Source: Corynebacterium confusum (GTDB lineage: Bacteria; Actinomycetota; Actinomycetes; Mycobacteriales; Mycobacteriaceae). From it: a stretch of DNA of 64,000 bases. The stretch is from contig NZ_CP047202.1 in NCBI RefSeq assembly GCF_030408715.1, forward strand, positions 62,001 to 126,000. Direction: 5' to 3'. Both the position numbers and the translations under genes were made by a program. Below the pieces are notes generated by a model. It had not been told where the DNA came from and searched no databases. It worked only from the letters and a program-made list of their open reading frames with translations. Below, piece by piece: positions 35,005 through 43,715 of the stretch; within the stretch, counting starts at the first letter, position 1, and every line of letters begins with the position of its first letter.

Positions 35005-35504
35005 AGGGAAGACAGCTGGGCGAACTGGCTCTGGACCTGTGCGAGCGCAGTCCGGGCCATGGCCACGAAATCCGGGAGGCGGAACGTCTGGCCGGCGAAC
35101 GGCAAGTCGACGGTCGGCTGGCCGGGGATAACGGCTAGGTCAATCACGTTCTGGGGACGGTTATTGTTCTGCGGAGCGCGGTTCTGCTGGTTGGTTTGCG
35201 GGGCACGGTTTTGCTGCTGCTGCTGGTTGCCGGACTGTCCCAGGTTGCAGCGGTTGACCGCGTCATCCATGCGGGCGATGGCGGAGCGGATCTCCCCGCC
35301 GCGCGGGTGGAAGGTGGCTACGGACAGCGCCTGGCTGCGCTTGGACTGGTAGTCGCCGGGGTTGGTCCAGTAGCTGCGGGCCTTTTCGCAAGAGATCTGG
35401 CCGGCGGGCACCTTGGCCAGCAGGTCGTCGACGGGATCGGCGGAAGCCACGGCGGGGGTTGCAAGGGTAGCGGTCAACACGAGGGCAGCGAGGCGTTTCT
35501 TCAT
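35001..35504 (-). CDS. Secreted Gln/Asn-rich protein
   Basis: A 167-residue protein with a Sec signal peptide (MKKRLAALVLTATLATPAVA, cleavage after ASA near residue 22). A compact N-terminal domain carries two Cys (ISCEKAR and VNRCNLG) that could form a disulfide. A low-complexity Q/N/P/R-rich linker spans about residues 88-118, and a hydrophobic C-terminal segment follows (IDLAVIPGQPTVDLPFAG). The family appears limited to corynebacteria; function unknown. The start at 35504 was preferred over an ATG 9 bp upstream because the KKR cluster then opens the signal peptide. Confidence 0.75.
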   Translation of the reverse strand: MKKRLAALVLTATLATPAVASADPVDDLLAKVPAGQISCEKARSYWTNPGDYQSKRSQALSVATFHPRGGEIRSAIARMDDAVNRCNLGQSGNQQQQQNRAPQTNQQNRAPQNNNRPQNVIDLAVIPGQPTVDLPFAGQTFRLPDFVAMARTALAQVQSQFAQLSSL

Positions 35505-35558
35505 GGGATACATCTTGGCACGAGTTCGCGGTTCGGGAAAGTGTACGCAGGAAACTTT

Positions 35559-36878
35559 CTAGACGCCCAGGAAGCGCCGCACCAGGCTGCGGTAGGCCCG
35601 AACCGTGAGATCGAGGTCCTCCAAGTGGAGCGCCTCGTCGTGGCTGTGGAGCTGCGAATTGGCCTCGGCCATGTCCCGGGCCCGCGCGTGGAGGGCAAAG
35701 CCGTAGCCATTGCCGCCGGCGCGCCGGGCGATGCGCAGATCCGAACCGCCCGTCGCCAGCACCGGGGTGACGCCCAGGTCGGGGAAGAACTCGTGAGCGG
35801 TGGACTCGATGGCCTGCCAGAGCGCGGTGTCGGTGCCCGACTGCGTGGCGTCTTCGGTAATTAGGTGCTCGATGGTGACCTCGTCGGCCAGATCGCCCAG
35901 CGCCTGGCGCAGGAACTCGTCTAGGTCCTCCTGGGTCTGGCCGGGGAAGGGGCGGATGTCCATCTCCAGGTAGGCGTGGGAGGGCAGCACGTTGATAGCG
36001 CCGCCGGCCCGCAGGACGGTCTGGGACAAGGTGGTGTGCGAAAAGGCGTGCGCGTAGGCGTCCAGGTTGCCGAAGGCGCGGTAATCTTCCGCGGTGCCCT
36101 GGCCGCCGATGAGCGTTTGCTCCGTGACGGGATCGAAGCGGAACGCCTTGACGAATCCGGTCCAGGTCTCGCTGGTGGCCACGGGGGCATCGGTGGCGGC
36201 GATACGGCGGGCGACCTCGCCGATCTTCACGATGGCGAAGTCCTTGCCGAAGGGTGTCGAGCCGTGCCCGGCGTCGCCGTGCACGTGGAGGCGGCGCTGG
36301 CCCGCGCCTTTTTCGCCCACGTTGAAGGCCAGCGAGTTCGGCAGGTGGCTGCCGCCGGTCTCCGACAGGCAGTTGTCCCAGCTCATCGCGTCCGGGTGGT
36401 GGGCATACAGCCAGCGCGAGCCCCAGCCGCCGCGGGCTTCCTCGTCCGCCAGGGCGGCGAAGGTGAGATCGCCTGCTGGCTTCCCACGGCGGGCCACCTC
36501 GCGGGTCACGGCCGCCATGGTGGCAGTAATGAAGAGCATGTCGACGGCGCCGCGACCGTAGAGCACGCCGTCCTCGATGACGGCATCGAAAGGCGGCTTG
36601 GTCCACTTGTCTTGGTCGACGGGCACGACGTCCGTGTGGCCCATCAGGGTCAGCGGTTCGCCGTCGTCGCCTGGGACCGTAAACAACACCGAGACCCGCC
36701 CGGGGTGGGGATCAAAGCGCTGGACCTGCACGTCCGTGCCGGCAAAGAAGCGCTCCAGCGTGTCTGCGTTGCGGACCTCGTGGCCCGAATCATCGGTGAG
36801 ATCGTTGACGCAGGCGTTGCGGATAAGCTCCTGGAGTAGCTCCAGGGTGTCGTCGTACAGGCTGGTGTTTTCGCTCAT
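35559..36878 (-). CDS. M20 family zinc peptidase (dipeptidase/carboxypeptidase)
   Basis: A 439-residue protein with the M20 metal-binding motifs LMGHTDVVPVDQDKW near residue 77 (zinc His and catalytic Asp), YGRGAVDML near 106 (bridging Asp), FAALADEEARGG near 143 (catalytic Glu) and a C-terminal LHSHDEALHLEDL His. A dimerisation domain lies between about residues 190 and 310. Members hydrolyse dipeptides or N-acyl amino acids in the cytoplasm. The start MSENTSLYDDTLELL is preferred over an upstream in-frame ATG. It is divergent from bioB. Confidence 0.88.
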   Translation of the reverse strand: MSENTSLYDDTLELLQELIRNACVNDLTDDSGHEVRNADTLERFFAGTDVQVQRFDPHPGRVSVLFTVPGDDGEPLTLMGHTDVVPVDQDKWTKPPFDAVIEDGVLYGRGAVDMLFITATMAAVTREVARRGKPAGDLTFAALADEEARGGWGSRWLYAHHPDAMSWDNCLSETGGSHLPNSLAFNVGEKGAGQRRLHVHGDAGHGSTPFGKDFAIVKIGEVARRIAATDAPVATSETWTGFVKAFRFDPVTEQTLIGGQGTAEDYRAFGNLDAYAHAFSHTTLSQTVLRAGGAINVLPSHAYLEMDIRPFPGQTQEDLDEFLRQALGDLADEVTIEHLITEDATQSGTDTALWQAIESTAHEFFPDLGVTPVLATGGSDLRIARRAGGNGYGFALHARARDMAEANSQLHSHDEALHLEDLDLTVRAYRSLVRRFLGV

Positions 36879-36937
36879 GCACCCCAGCCTAGTGCCGTGG
36901 TCCACCCGCGAAAGAAATAAACTTAAAGTTGCAAAAT

Positions 36938-36950
36938 TAAACGCCGTTCA
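36938..36950 (+). promoter_or_regulatory. BioQ-like operator upstream of bioB
   Basis: TAAAC-GCC-GTTCA at 24 bp before the bioB ATG resembles the reverse complement of the corynebacterial BioQ motif TGAAC-N3-GTTAC, with one arm exact and the other close. A TACGCT hexamer at 36962-36967 would place the transcription start at or near the ATG, giving a leaderless mRNA. Both points are inference from sequence. Confidence 0.4.
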
Positions 36951-36973
36951 ACTTTGTTCGCTACGCTACCCGT

Positions 36974-37954
36974 ATGAGTATTGTTGATATCGCCCGTGAG
37001 AAGGTCTTAGAGCAGGGCATCGGCCTGAACGAAGAAGAGCTCCTACAGGTCCTTTCCGTCCCCGACGAGCAGCTGGAAGAAATCGCCGACATCGCGCATA
37101 AAACTCGCCTGCGTTGGTGTGGCCCGGACGTTTCGGTGGAAGGCATCATCTCCATCAAGACGGGCGGCTGTCCGGAAGACTGCCACTTCTGCTCCCAGTC
37201 GGGCCTGTTTGCCTCCCCGGTGCGCGCCGCCCGCCTGGATATCGCCGAGCTGGTGGAGGCCGCGAAGAACACCGCCAAGACCGGCGCCACCGAGTTTTGC
37301 ATCGTCGCCGCGGTCAAGGGTCCGGACGATAACCTCCTGGACCAGGTGGGGGAGGCCATTGCCGCCATCAACGCGGAGGTCGACATTGAGATTTCCTGCT
37401 CCCTGGGCACCCTGACCCGCGAGCAGGCGCAGCGCCTGAAGGACATGGGCGCGCAGCGCTACAACCACAACCTGGAGACCGCGCGCAGCTTCTTCCCGCA
37501 GGTGGTCACCACCCACACCTGGGAAGAGCGCCGGCAGACCCTCGACTTCGTCCGCGAGGTCGGCATGGAGGTCTGCTGCGGCGGCATCATCGGCATGGGC
37601 GAGTCCCTCGAGCAGCGCGCCGAGTTCGCCGCCCAGCTGGCGGAGATCGAGCCCTGCGAGGTGCCCATGAACTTCCTTGACCCGCGGCCGGGCACCCCGT
37701 TCGCGGATCGCCCGCTGGTGCCCCTGGGCGAGGGTCTGCGCGCCGTCGCCGCCTTCCGGCTGGCGATGCCCGCTGTCACCCTCCGCTTCGCCGGCGGCCG
37801 CGAGTTGTCCCTGGGTGACGACGGCACGGAGAAGGGCCTGCTCGGCGGCATCAACGCCATCATCGCGGGCAACTACCTGACGACCCTGGGCCGCCAGATC
37901 GAAAAGGACGTGGACATGCTCGGGCGCATCGACCTGCCCATCAAGGCGCTGTAG
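36974..37954 (+). CDS. bioB: Biotin synthase
   Basis: A 326-residue radical SAM enzyme that inserts sulfur into dethiobiotin. The SAM-cluster cysteines are in [12 protein letters not shown] (C66, C70, C73). Further signature stretches are [24 protein letters not shown] and [11 protein letters not shown]; the auxiliary-cluster residues include RFAGGREL. The length is normal. No other bio genes adjoin, as is usual in corynebacteria, where bioB stands apart from bioA and bioD. The bsaP gene follows without a gap, and expression is probably controlled by biotin through BioQ. Confidence 0.96.
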   Translation: MSIVDIAREKVLEQGIGLNEEELLQVLSVPDEQLEEIADIAHKTRLRWCGPDVSVEGIISIKTGGCPEDCHFCSQSGLFASPVRAARLDIAELVEAAKNTAKTGATEFCIVAAVKGPDDNLLDQVGEAIAAINAEVDIEISCSLGTLTREQAQRLKDMGAQRYNHNLETARSFFPQVVTTHTWEERRQTLDFVREVGMEVCCGGIIGMGESLEQRAEFAAQLAEIEPCEVPMNFLDPRPGTPFADRPLVPLGEGLRAVAAFRLAMPAVTLRFAGGRELSLGDDGTEKGLLGGINAIIAGNYLTTLGRQIEKDVDMLGRIDLPIKAL

Positions 37955-38236
37955 ATGTCGGGGAAATCTGCGGGCACTGATTACTCCGCGCTCGCCGCGT
38001 CCGTCCTCGCCGGCGATCCGCCCGTCTACCACCCGAATACCGGACAGCCCCTCGAAGAGGTCTCCACCCTGCACCCGGCGGCCGAGGCCGGCCTGGACGT
38101 GCCGCGTTACTGCCGCCTGTGCGGGCGGCGCATGGTGGTCCAGGTCCGCCCCGACGGTTGGCGCGTGCGGTGCTCTCGCCACGGGGAGCTGGACTCGAGC
38201 TGGCTTTTCGTCGAGACCATCCGGGAGCCGGACTAG
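37955..38236 (+). CDS. bsaP: Biotin synthase auxiliary protein
   Basis: A 93-residue protein starting directly after the bioB stop codon. The C-terminal half has YCRLCGRRMVVQVRPDGW followed by RCSRHGELDSSWLF, a Cys/His set able to bind an iron-sulfur cluster or zinc. The position and motif match the actinobacterial BsaP family (the mycobacterial gene next to bioB), reported to be needed for biotin synthase turnover. The N-terminus (AGDPPVYHPNTGQPLEE) is typical. Its stop overlaps that of the convergent esterase within a CTAG. Confidence 0.85.
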   Translation: MSGKSAGTDYSALAASVLAGDPPVYHPNTGQPLEEVSTLHPAAEAGLDVPRYCRLCGRRMVVQVRPDGWRVRCSRHGELDSSWLFVETIREPD

Positions 38237-39273
38237 AGCTGCCGGACGATGGTGCGCACGATGGCGCGCACCCGCCGGTCCACCGGCAGGTCGTGGTGGA
38301 GCACCACCGCGCGAGAATCAAAGTCCTGGACGTAGATGTTGCGCACCGTGCCGTCCTTGACCTTGCTGGGGGACAAAAAGCAGGTCTCGGGCGGGACCAC
38401 CACGGCATCGTGGCGCGTGGCGATGCACGTGTAGGTCACCCCCTCGTCCAAGTCGCCGCCGGCGTTAACGGCGCTCAAGATTCCGCTGCCGACGATCTGC
38501 TGCTGGCCGGCGTCGCCGAAGAACGACTGGATGATGGATTTCATGATGGAGTCGTTGCGTTTGCTGGCCATCAGCGGGCTGATGATGCCGCCTTCGGTGG
38601 TGCCGTGGTTGGGTGCGCCGATCGAGATGAGGTGGCGGACCTTGCTGGCCCCGCCGAGCACGCGCATCCAGTAGCGGGCCAGCAGACCGCCCTGCGAGTG
38701 CCCCGCGATGATGACCTTCTCCGCGCCCGTCATGGTCAGCACCGCGTCGATATAGGCGCCGACCTGCACGGCGGACTCGGGCAGCAGGCCCGTCGCCCGC
38801 GTGCCGTAGTCCGGGGCGAAGACGGCCCAGCCGTCCTCGCGGAGCTCGCCACCCAGGATCTGCCAGATGCCCTTGGAGTCGGCCGTGCCGTGCAACAAGA
38901 TGATGGGCCAGGGGCGGTCCGGGCTGGGACGGGCGGTCCAGTCGTCCTCGAAGATGCCGCGGGGCTTGAGTCGCGCGCCCAGCGGGAGCGAGTCCACCGT
39001 GGAGCTGGAGCCGGCGGAGTCGACCTCCTCGTTGGACACGGCCATCCGAGTGCGCGAATCCTCGCTCAGCGAGCCGAAATAGCCCTCCTTGGTGGGGTCT
39101 TTGCGCAGCATCTCGGTGATCTCCTCGGCGACCTCCTCGCGCAGCGCGTTGGGCGGGGCGGTGTTTTTGACGCCGAAGCGGGGGTTGGCCGGGGCATCGT
39201 TCGACCAAAAGCGGCGCAGCTGCTTTTCGATTGTGGAGCGCAGTTCCTGCAGTGCATCAGCGGCCACGTACAA
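38233..39273 (-). CDS. Alpha/beta-hydrolase (lipase/esterase)
   Basis: A 346-residue protein with oxyanion-loop motif IILLHGTADSKGIW near residue 124, the nucleophile elbow GHSQGGLLARYW near 193 and later Asp/His candidates (VTYTCIATRHDAVV, VLHHDLPVD). This is typical of the triacylglycerol lipase/LipA-like group found in corynebacteria. No signal peptide is obvious; about 100 polar residues precede the hydrolase domain. The start is a TTG with AAGGAG five bases upstream. Confidence 0.8.
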   Translation of the reverse strand: MYVAADALQELRSTIEKQLRRFWSNDAPANPRFGVKNTAPPNALREEVAEEITEMLRKDPTKEGYFGSLSEDSRTRMAVSNEEVDSAGSSSTVDSLPLGARLKPRGIFEDDWTARPSPDRPWPIILLHGTADSKGIWQILGGELREDGWAVFAPDYGTRATGLLPESAVQVGAYIDAVLTMTGAEKVIIAGHSQGGLLARYWMRVLGGASKVRHLISIGAPNHGTTEGGIISPLMASKRNDSIMKSIIQSFFGDAGQQQIVGSGILSAVNAGGDLDEGVTYTCIATRHDAVVVPPETCFLSPSKVKDGTVRNIYVQDFDSRAVVLHHDLPVDRRVRAIVRTIVRQL

Positions 39274-39390
39274 CCATCTCCTTATACAATCCGGGGCCTT
39301 CCAGCCTAGCGAACTGGCAGGTGAGGAGGATTAGGAAAAACTTTTTTAAAAAATGTCATCCGAAGGGTTGACGGTCTTTCCAAAGTACCT

Positions 39391-39409
39391 TAAAGTAAGC
39401 CTTGCCTAA
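39391..39409. promoter_or_regulatory. Possible DtxR-like box
   Basis: TAAAGTAAGCCTTGCCTAA fits the DtxR consensus at about 14 of 19 positions. It lies in the divergent gap between the esterase and the AMP nucleosidase genes, 118 bp and 130 bp from their starts. An iron-regulated promoter may sit here, but neither neighbour is an obvious iron gene. Confidence 0.45.
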
Positions 39410-39481
39410 TCACGGGCGGTTGTTTTGCAGAAGTTGCGCTCCACTCCTTCTGTTTAGCACCGATTAGATTAGTCATGGGGA

Positions 39482-39520
39482 GAAGGCCCCGCCAGCGTGC
39501 AGCCGGCGGGGCCTTCGTTT
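39482..39520 (+). terminator. Strong hairpin upstream of amn
   Basis: GAAGGCCCCGCC and GGCGGGGCCTTC are perfect 12-bp arms around an 11-base loop, followed by GTTT. It lies 19 bp before the amn ATG, where a terminator would stop a short upstream transcript or attenuate amn. A TAGATT hexamer lies just upstream (39465-39470). Termination function is inferred. Confidence 0.6.
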
Positions 39521-39538
39521 ACGCGGTAGTGTGGCGGC

Positions 39539-40936
39539 ATGCGGAATCAGGTAGAGACAGTGCAGGTGCAGACGGTGGAAGAGGCGGTCACGCGCCTCAT
39601 CGAACTCTACGAGCAGTCCTGTCGGCGCTCCCACGACTTCGAGGACTACGACCAGGTCCGCTACCCCAAAATCACCGTCGCCGTGCGCGAGTGGCACCCC
39701 ATCGATCGCTCGCAACCCTTCGGCTACGTCAACGAGGCTGGCAACTATTCCGCGGTGATCTCCAAGCCTTACCTGCTGCGCGACTACCTGACCACCCAGC
39801 TGCAGCGCCTGGTGGACAACTACCCATGCGATATCTACGTCGGCTACTCGGAGGTGCGCATCCCGCCCGAGTACATCCGCGGTGCGCCGCCGGCCCCGCA
39901 GGACCGCGGGACCACCGTCCCGCGCCCCACGCTCGACGACGTCAACGACGCCATCATCGACGGCGACTGGTACGCCTTCCACGGCGCGGAGAAGCCGCTG
40001 TTCCACTTCGGGCCGCAGCGCTTCGACATCGCCTGCGAGCGGATCGAGCACTACACCGGCATCGAGGTCGACACGGTGCAGAAGTACATCCTGTTCACCA
40101 ACTACGCCATGCACACCACCGAGTTCGTACAGTTCGGGCTACGCGAGCTCGCCAGCGAGGACTCGCGCTACACCGCGCTGGTCCTGCCCACGGGCGAGAC
40201 CATCCATCCCAACGACGCGGTGGACTTGGACGTCGACGAGCTGACGCTGACCTCGCGCTACCAGATGCCCCGCTTCGACCTTATTACCGCCGCCGGTGAC
40301 GGCATCACGATGATCAACATCGGGGTCGGCCCGTCTAATGCGAAGACCATCACGGACTGCCTGGCCGTACTGCGCCCCGAGGCCTGGATCATGATCGGCC
40401 ACTGCGCGGGCTTGGACGGGCGCATGCGCATTGGCGATCTCATCCTGGGCAACGCCTACCAGCGCGACGACGGCCTCCTGGACGAGCCGGTCACCCCGGC
40501 GAACCCGATCCCTGCCATCCCGGAAATCCAGCGCATGCTGGAGGCGAGCGTGGACGAGATTTACGGCGCGGACAACCCCATCATGCGCACCGGCACGGTC
40601 TTGTCCACCAACGACCGGAACTGGGAGTGGCGCACCACCCGGCAGCTGTGGGAGTGGCTGCGGGCATCGGCAGCCGTGGCCGTGGACATGGAGTCCTGCA
40701 CGCTAGCCGCCAACGGTTACCGCTACCGCGTGCCCTACGGCACCCTGCTGGCCGTCAGCGACCTGCCGCTGCACGCGGTGCCCAAGCTGCCGGCCCAGGC
40801 GCAGGCATTCTACTCGAATTCCAAGCAGGCCCACGTCATGTGCGCGGTGCGCGCGGTCGAGCAGCTGGCGGAAAACCCGTCCCGCCTCCACACGCGCAAG
40901 CTCCGGCGGGCGCTAGGGGAAGTGCCTTTTCGTTAA
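39539..40936 (+). CDS. amn: AMP nucleosidase
   Basis: A 465-residue cytoplasmic enzyme that hydrolyses AMP to adenine and ribose 5-phosphate. An N-terminal AMP-nucleosidase domain (EWHPIDRSQPFGYVNEAG near residue 53) is followed by the phosphorylase-like catalytic domain with INIGVGPSNAKTITD, MIGHCAGLDGRM and the substrate-binding VDMESCTLAANG. The length matches the E. coli enzyme (484). No ribosome site is visible, and a TAGTGT hexamer 8-13 bp before the ATG suggests a leaderless transcript. A purine phosphoribosyltransferase gene follows, so the pair would convert AMP to free base and back. Confidence 0.93.
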   Translation: MRNQVETVQVQTVEEAVTRLIELYEQSCRRSHDFEDYDQVRYPKITVAVREWHPIDRSQPFGYVNEAGNYSAVISKPYLLRDYLTTQLQRLVDNYPCDIYVGYSEVRIPPEYIRGAPPAPQDRGTTVPRPTLDDVNDAIIDGDWYAFHGAEKPLFHFGPQRFDIACERIEHYTGIEVDTVQKYILFTNYAMHTTEFVQFGLRELASEDSRYTALVLPTGETIHPNDAVDLDVDELTLTSRYQMPRFDLITAAGDGITMINIGVGPSNAKTITDCLAVLRPEAWIMIGHCAGLDGRMRIGDLILGNAYQRDDGLLDEPVTPANPIPAIPEIQRMLEASVDEIYGADNPIMRTGTVLSTNDRNWEWRTTRQLWEWLRASAAVAVDMESCTLAANGYRYRVPYGTLLAVSDLPLHAVPKLPAQAQAFYSNSKQAHVMCAVRAVEQLAENPSRLHTRKLRRALGEVPFR

Positions 40937-41007
40937 CGCTTATCCGGCGATAGACTAGACGGAAAGTTTCCCCATACGAGAGTCTGCAACCGTGATAGGA
41001 GAACCAC

Positions 41008-41559
41008 GTGACTAATCCCCATAACCCCGACTGGGCGGTACCGGAGAGGGAGAACCTCACCTGGGAGACGTTTGGCGAGGCCAGCCGCAACCTATCGCAG
41101 CAGATCATCGACTCGGGCTGGATGCCGGATCTCATCATCGGCGTAGCCCGCGGCGGCCTGATCCCGGCCGGGGCCATCGGCTACGCCATCGGGGTGAAGG
41201 CCATGGGGTCCATCAACGTGGAGTTCTACACCGATATCGGCAAGACCCTGCCCGAGCCGGAACTACTCCCGCCGTACCTGGACGCCTCCGACATGGACGG
41301 CAAGAAGGTCCTGGTGGTCGACGACGTTGCGGATTCCGGCAAGACCCTCGACCTGGTCTGCCGCATCCTCGAGCACGAGGATCTGGATCCGGAAAAGCCG
41401 AAGCTGAACGTGGACGTGCGCTCGGCAGTCATCTACACCAAGCCGGTGACCATCTTCCACCCGGACTACGTGTGGCGCAATACCGATAAGTGGATCAACT
41501 TCTGCTGGTCGGTCCTGCCGGTCATCACCGCGGACGGTTCGTTCAGGGAAGGGTCCTAA
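41008..41559 (+). CDS. Purine phosphoribosyltransferase (Gpt/Xpt-like)
   Basis: A 183-residue type I phosphoribosyltransferase with the PRPP loop VLVVDDVADSGKTLD near residue 97 and the substrate/pyrophosphate loop IGVARGGLIPA near 45. The short form and the WINFCWSVLPV end resemble xanthine-guanine phosphoribosyltransferases. The substrate cannot be fixed from sequence alone. AGGAG precedes the start. It lies 71 bp after amn and 7 bp before the SulP gene, probably one operon with the latter. Confidence 0.85.
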   Translation: MTNPHNPDWAVPERENLTWETFGEASRNLSQQIIDSGWMPDLIIGVARGGLIPAGAIGYAIGVKAMGSINVEFYTDIGKTLPEPELLPPYLDASDMDGKKVLVVDDVADSGKTLDLVCRILEHEDLDPEKPKLNVDVRSAVIYTKPVTIFHPDYVWRNTDKWINFCWSVLPVITADGSFREGS

Positions 41560-41566
41560 CACTCCG

Positions 41567-43033
41567 GTGAATGACGCAGGTTCCCTGGGCGTATCGGATA
41601 GCTTCCGCTACGCCTTTTCCTCTGCTCGCCGGCTGCGCATCGAGGTGCTCGGCGGTCTCGCGGTTTCCCTCGCCCTCATCCCGGAGGTGCTGAGCTTTTC
41701 CATCCTGGCGGGCCTGGACCCGCGGGTGGGCCTTTTCGCCTCCGTGGTGATGGCAATTTCTATCGCCTTTACTGGCGGACGTCCCGCGATGGTCTCCGCC
41801 GCGGCCGGCGCGGTCGCGCTGGTCATCGCCCCGCTCTCGGCCAGCCACGGCCTCGACTACGTGGTCGCGACCATCCTGCTGGCCGGGGTGCTGCAGCTGG
41901 TGCTGGCGGCGGTCGGCATCGCCAAGCTCATGCGGTTTATCCCGCGCAGCGTGATGACCGGGTTCGTCAACTCCCTGGGCATCATGATGTTCACCGCGCA
42001 GCTGCCGCACCTGCAGGACGTGCCCTGGCTGGTCTACCCGCTGGTGGGGCTAGGCCTGGTGCTCATGCTCGCCGCCCCGCGCCTGCTGCCGGCCATCCCG
42101 GCGCCGCTAATTACCATCGTGGTGCTCACCGCCCTGGTCGTGATCTCCGGCTGGGAGGTCCCCGACGTGGCCGACCAGGGCGAGCTGCCGGATTCGCTGC
42201 CGGGCCTGTTCATCCCGGACGTGCCGCTGAGTTGGGAGACCCTGCAGGTTATCGGCCCCTACGCCCTGGGCGTTGCCCTGGTGGGCCTGATGGAGTCGCT
42301 GCTGACGGCCAAGCTGGTCGACGGCATCACGGATACTCACTCGGACAAGACCAGCGAATCCTACGGCCAGGGGATAGGAAATATCCTCTCCGCGCTCATC
42401 GGCGGCATGGGCGTGTGCGCGATGATCGGGCAGACGATGATCAACGTCCGCGGCGCCCGCGCGCGGACCCGGCTGTCCACGCTAATGGCCGGGGTCTTCC
42501 TGCTCATCCTCATCCTGGTGTTGGGCCAGACCGTCGGGCGCATCCCCATGGCGGGCCTAGTGGCCGTGATGATCATCGTGGCGGCGACCACCGTCGACTG
42601 GCATTCCCTGCGGCCGCGCACGCTGCGGGCGATGCCCTGGTCCGAGACCCTCGTCATGGGCATCACCATGGCCGGGACCCTGATTACCTCCAACCTGGCG
42701 GTTGGCGTGGTACTGGGCGTGCTAGCGGCGACGGTCAGCTTCGCCCAGCGGGTCTCGCACGTGGTGACCGTCGACCAGACCGGGCCGGGCGAGTACGCGG
42801 TGTCCGGCCAGCTCTTCTTCGCTTCCTCGAATGACTTGGTCTATTCCTTCGATTACGGGCCGGGCACGGACAAGGTCTCCATCGATTTTTCGGCCGCGAC
42901 TCTGTGGGATACCTCCACCATCGCGGCCGTCGATGCCGTGCGCAGCAAGTACGCCTCCCGCGGAATCGAGGTAGAATTTAAGGGACTGGATGACGAAAGT
43001 CAGCGCCGGATCGAGAAATTCAACGAAACATAA
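41567..43033 (+). CDS. SulP-family anion transporter with STAS domain
   Basis: A 488-residue integral membrane protein. Ten or more hydrophobic helices (VLGGLAVSLALIPEVLSFSI first) with the SulP feature GLDPRVGLFASV near residue 49 are followed from about residue 385 by a cytoplasmic STAS domain (VSIDFSAATLWDTSTIAAVD). Family members carry sulfate, bicarbonate or dicarboxylates; the sequence does not decide. The start is a GTG 7 bp after the phosphoribosyltransferase stop. Confidence 0.88.
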   Translation: MNDAGSLGVSDSFRYAFSSARRLRIEVLGGLAVSLALIPEVLSFSILAGLDPRVGLFASVVMAISIAFTGGRPAMVSAAAGAVALVIAPLSASHGLDYVVATILLAGVLQLVLAAVGIAKLMRFIPRSVMTGFVNSLGIMMFTAQLPHLQDVPWLVYPLVGLGLVLMLAAPRLLPAIPAPLITIVVLTALVVISGWEVPDVADQGELPDSLPGLFIPDVPLSWETLQVIGPYALGVALVGLMESLLTAKLVDGITDTHSDKTSESYGQGIGNILSALIGGMGVCAMIGQTMINVRGARARTRLSTLMAGVFLLILILVLGQTVGRIPMAGLVAVMIIVAATTVDWHSLRPRTLRAMPWSETLVMGITMAGTLITSNLAVGVVLGVLAATVSFAQRVSHVVTVDQTGPGEYAVSGQLFFASSNDLVYSFDYGPGTDKVSIDFSAATLWDTSTIAAVDAVRSKYASRGIEVEFKGLDDESQRRIEKFNET

Positions 43034-43039
43034 CGCGGG

Positions 43040-43058
43040 TTAAGTTAACATAACCTTA
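43040..43058. promoter_or_regulatory. DtxR-like box upstream of ferritin
   Basis: TTAAGTTAACATAACCTTA matches the DtxR consensus at about 14 of 19 positions and lies 91 bp before the ftn ATG. A good -10 (TATACT, 43102-43107) is 44 bp downstream, so the box sits upstream of the promoter. That is the position expected for activation by iron-loaded DtxR, as known for ferritin genes of C. glutamicum. Confidence 0.6.
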
Positions 43059-43148
43059 AATTGGTAAGGATTTCCTGCCTGGAAATAGTTTTTTAAACGC
43101 GTATACTTATCGGTAGTTAATCACCGATCCGACAGAAAGGTCCAGGTC

Positions 43149-43634
43149 ATGGACGAGAAACTGCAAACCGCAATGAACAACCAGGTTAATTCCGAGCACC
43201 AGGCGGCGCTCATCTACACCCAGCTGGCCTATGAGATGGACAACCTGTCCTTCCCGGGTATGCGCGACTGGTTCCTGGGTCACGCCGACGAGGAGCGCAC
43301 CCACGCTCAGAAGTTCGCCGACCACCTGCTGGCTCGCGGCTACCGCGTCGAGCTGACCGATATCGCTATCCCGTCCCTGAAGGCTGCCACCCCGCTGGAC
43401 GCCTTCGAGGCCGCCTTCAAGCACGAGCAGAAGGTCTCCGCCGAGATCCGTGAGATCGCCCGCATCGCGGACGAAGTCAAGGATCTGGATTCCCGTAGCC
43501 TGGTCAACTGGTTCCTGGAGGAGCAGATCGAGGAAGAAGACACCGTCTCCGAGATCATCGACCAGGTCAAGCTGGTTGGCAACGACGGCTCCGGCCTGCT
43601 GCGCATCGACGCAAACCTGGGCTCTGCCGAATAA
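43149..43634 (+). CDS. ftn: Ferritin
   Basis: A 161-residue non-heme ferritin that assembles into an iron-storage shell. The ferroxidase ligands are visible in NSEHQAALIYTQLAYEMD (Glu near 17), HADEERTHAQKF (Glu near 50 and His near 53) and LVNWFLEEQIEEED. An AGAAAGG ribosome site precedes the ATG, with a clear upstream promoter. It complements the siderophore system at the left end of the window on the storage side, but with opposite expected regulation. Confidence 0.95.
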   Translation: MDEKLQTAMNNQVNSEHQAALIYTQLAYEMDNLSFPGMRDWFLGHADEERTHAQKFADHLLARGYRVELTDIAIPSLKAATPLDAFEAAFKHEQKVSAEIREIARIADEVKDLDSRSLVNWFLEEQIEEEDTVSEIIDQVKLVGNDGSGLLRIDANLGSAE

Positions 43635-43676
43635 AGCACTAGACCAAATAACGGTCTGGTTAAAATAATCGCTTTT

Positions 43677-43715
43677 GTCCCACTGGAGGCTTCTCCAGTG
43701 GGACAATTGTATTTT
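43677..43715 (+). terminator. Rho-independent terminator after ftn
   Basis: GTCCCACTGGA and TCCAGTGGGAC form a perfect 11-bp stem with a GGCTTC loop, followed by AATTGTATTTT. It lies 43 bp after the ftn stop codon and ends at the start codon of the next gene. Confidence 0.85.

Noticed and set aside
37043..38182. 379-codon open frame antisense to bioB
   Set aside because: bioB is certain on the other strand; the antisense frame has no family features.
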